Shown here: positions 5,792-6,345 of the stretch, one piece after another
How positions within the stretch are numbered: the stretch's first letter is position 1
Layout of the letters: every line of letters starts with the position of its first letter
Assembly: GCA_900753685.1 (NCBI GenBank)
Contig: CAAEAB010000041.1
Coordinates: 1-6,345 of the forward strand
DNA length: 6,345 nt
Direction: 5' to 3'
From: Lachnospiraceae bacterium
GTDB lineage: Bacteria > Bacillota > Clostridia > Lachnospirales > Lachnospiraceae
The notes under the pieces: model-generated
What the model saw: the letters and a program-made list of their open reading frames with translations, nothing else
What the model was told of the DNA's origin: nothing
The model's database searches: none
Program-made: the position numbers and the translations under genes

Positions 5792-6345
5792 TTATATAAA
5801 GGAAGATTTAGCCAGTTTAAATAAATCTTGATAGAATGTCGGATAGGAGATATTAACACAATCGCTGCCGATGATGTCTGTTTCACCGTCGCTGGCCAGA
5901 GCAGCCACCGCAAAGGACATGGCGATCCGATGATCCATATGGCTTTGAATCCGGGCGCCGGGAGGTGTTCGGCCGCCATTGATGATCATACCGTCGGTCG
6001 TCGGGGTGATGTCTACGCCCATAACGCTGAGATTTTCGGCCATAACAGAGATTCGGTCGGACTCTTTCACTCTGAGTTCGGCGGCATCCCGGATGATGGT
6101 CTGACCTTCGGCAAAGGCGGCCATGACAGCGATGATCGGCAGTTCGTCAATAAGGGTAGGAATAATATCACCTTCGACAACTGTGCCGTGAAGCGATGAG
6201 TGACGGACAATAATATCAGCGACAGGCTCTCCGCAGATTTCCCGGATATTTTCCAGAGCAATATTTCCTCCCATGGCCTGGCAGACCCGGATCATGCCGT
6301 CTCGGGTCGGATTAATACCCACGTTTTCAATGCAAATTTCTGAGC
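5792..6345 (-). CDS. aroA: 3-phosphoshikimate 1-carboxyvinyltransferase (EPSP synthase), C-terminal part; 5' end outside window
   Basis: AroA joins shikimate-3-phosphate and phosphoenolpyruvate to make EPSP in cytoplasmic aromatic amino acid synthesis. The last 183 residues are visible, about the final two-fifths of a usual protein of about 430. The frame stays open through the window edge at 6345, so an apparent GTG start at 6322 is internal (SEICIENVGINPTRDG). Counting from the first visible residue, signatures are VGINPTRDG (8-16), LIDELP (64-69) with the expected catalytic Asp at 66, RVKESDRI (91-98) with the expected Glu and Arg, and DHRIAMSFAVAAL (137-149). The late block CVNISYPTF (162-170) has Ile where E. 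coli AroA has Lys411 in CTAKTFP, which resembles the class II, glyphosate-tolerant type of enzyme. The N-terminal residues needed to settle the class are missing. The gene converges on lsrF with 75 bp between stop codons, and its base composition is clearly richer in G+C than the operon's. Confidence 0.95.
   Translation of the reverse strand, partial: SEICIENVGINPTRDGMIRVCQAMGGNIALENIREICGEPVADIIVRHSSLHGTVVEGDIIPTLIDELPIIAVMAAFAEGQTIIRDAAELRVKESDRISVMAENLSVMGVDITPTTDGMIINGGRTPPGARIQSHMDHRIAMSFAVAALASDGETDIIGSDCVNISYPTFYQDLFKLAKSSFI

Noticed and set aside
5828..6199. Plus-strand ORF of 123 codons opposite aroA
   Set aside because: It lies wholly within the aroA coding region, whose protein motifs are unmistakable, and it has no start signal or recognisable domain.
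1..6345. CRISPR arrays, tRNA/rRNA genes, insertion sequences or long repeats
   Set aside because: I saw no spaced direct repeats, cloverleaf-type sequence, transposase-like frame or paired terminal repeats anywhere in the window.

Overview
The window holds one complete five-gene operon of the AI-2/Lsr type on the plus strand, followed by the 3' end of aroA on the minus strand. AI-2 is autoinducer-2, an interspecies quorum-sensing sugar derivative. Strong AGGAGG/AGGTGG ribosome binding sites, short intergenic gaps, a lipoprotein-type binding protein and moderate-to-low G+C suggest a Firmicute. A gut-type clostridium (Lachnospiraceae-like) is my best guess, but no marker here fixes the genus.

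Layout: 1-108 is an AT-rich leader with a possible small hairpin and no promoter I would call. 109-1170 is an LsrB/RhaS-like sugar-binding lipoprotein. A hairpin without a U-tract lies in the 97-bp gap that follows. 1268-2758 is an LsrA-like double-domain ATPase. 2770-3780 is an LsrC-like permease cut by a single in-frame TAG at codon 187. 3796-4782 is an intact LsrD-like permease. 4814-5716 is LsrF, the thiolase that splits the phosphorylated AI-2 product. A strong intrinsic terminator at 5753-5785 closes the operon. 5792-6345 (minus) is the C-terminal 183 residues of EPSP synthase (AroA), convergent with the operon.

How the genes work together: the lipoprotein captures a small sugar-like ligand outside the membrane, two permease subunits and the ATPase import it, and LsrF acts on the phosphorylated, isomerised product to give DHAP and acetyl-CoA. 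The kinase (LsrK), isomerase (LsrG) and regulator (LsrR) of the enterobacterial pathway are not in the window, so the pathway as seen is incomplete. Gene order is B-A-C-D-F rather than the enterobacterial A-C-D-B-F-G. LsrF is the strongest single match and is what ties the transporter to AI-2. The binding protein differs from classical LsrB at most of the ligand-contacting positions.

The main points of interest are the lone amber codon at a position where the family carries tryptophan, the non-canonical ligand pocket, the ATPase's second Walker B motif (Asn-Ser in place of Asp-Glu), and a large base-composition step between the operon (about 40% G+C in hand-counted samples) and aroA (about 55%). 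I do not see a wholly new system. This is a variant of a known one with an apparently fresh or tolerated lesion.
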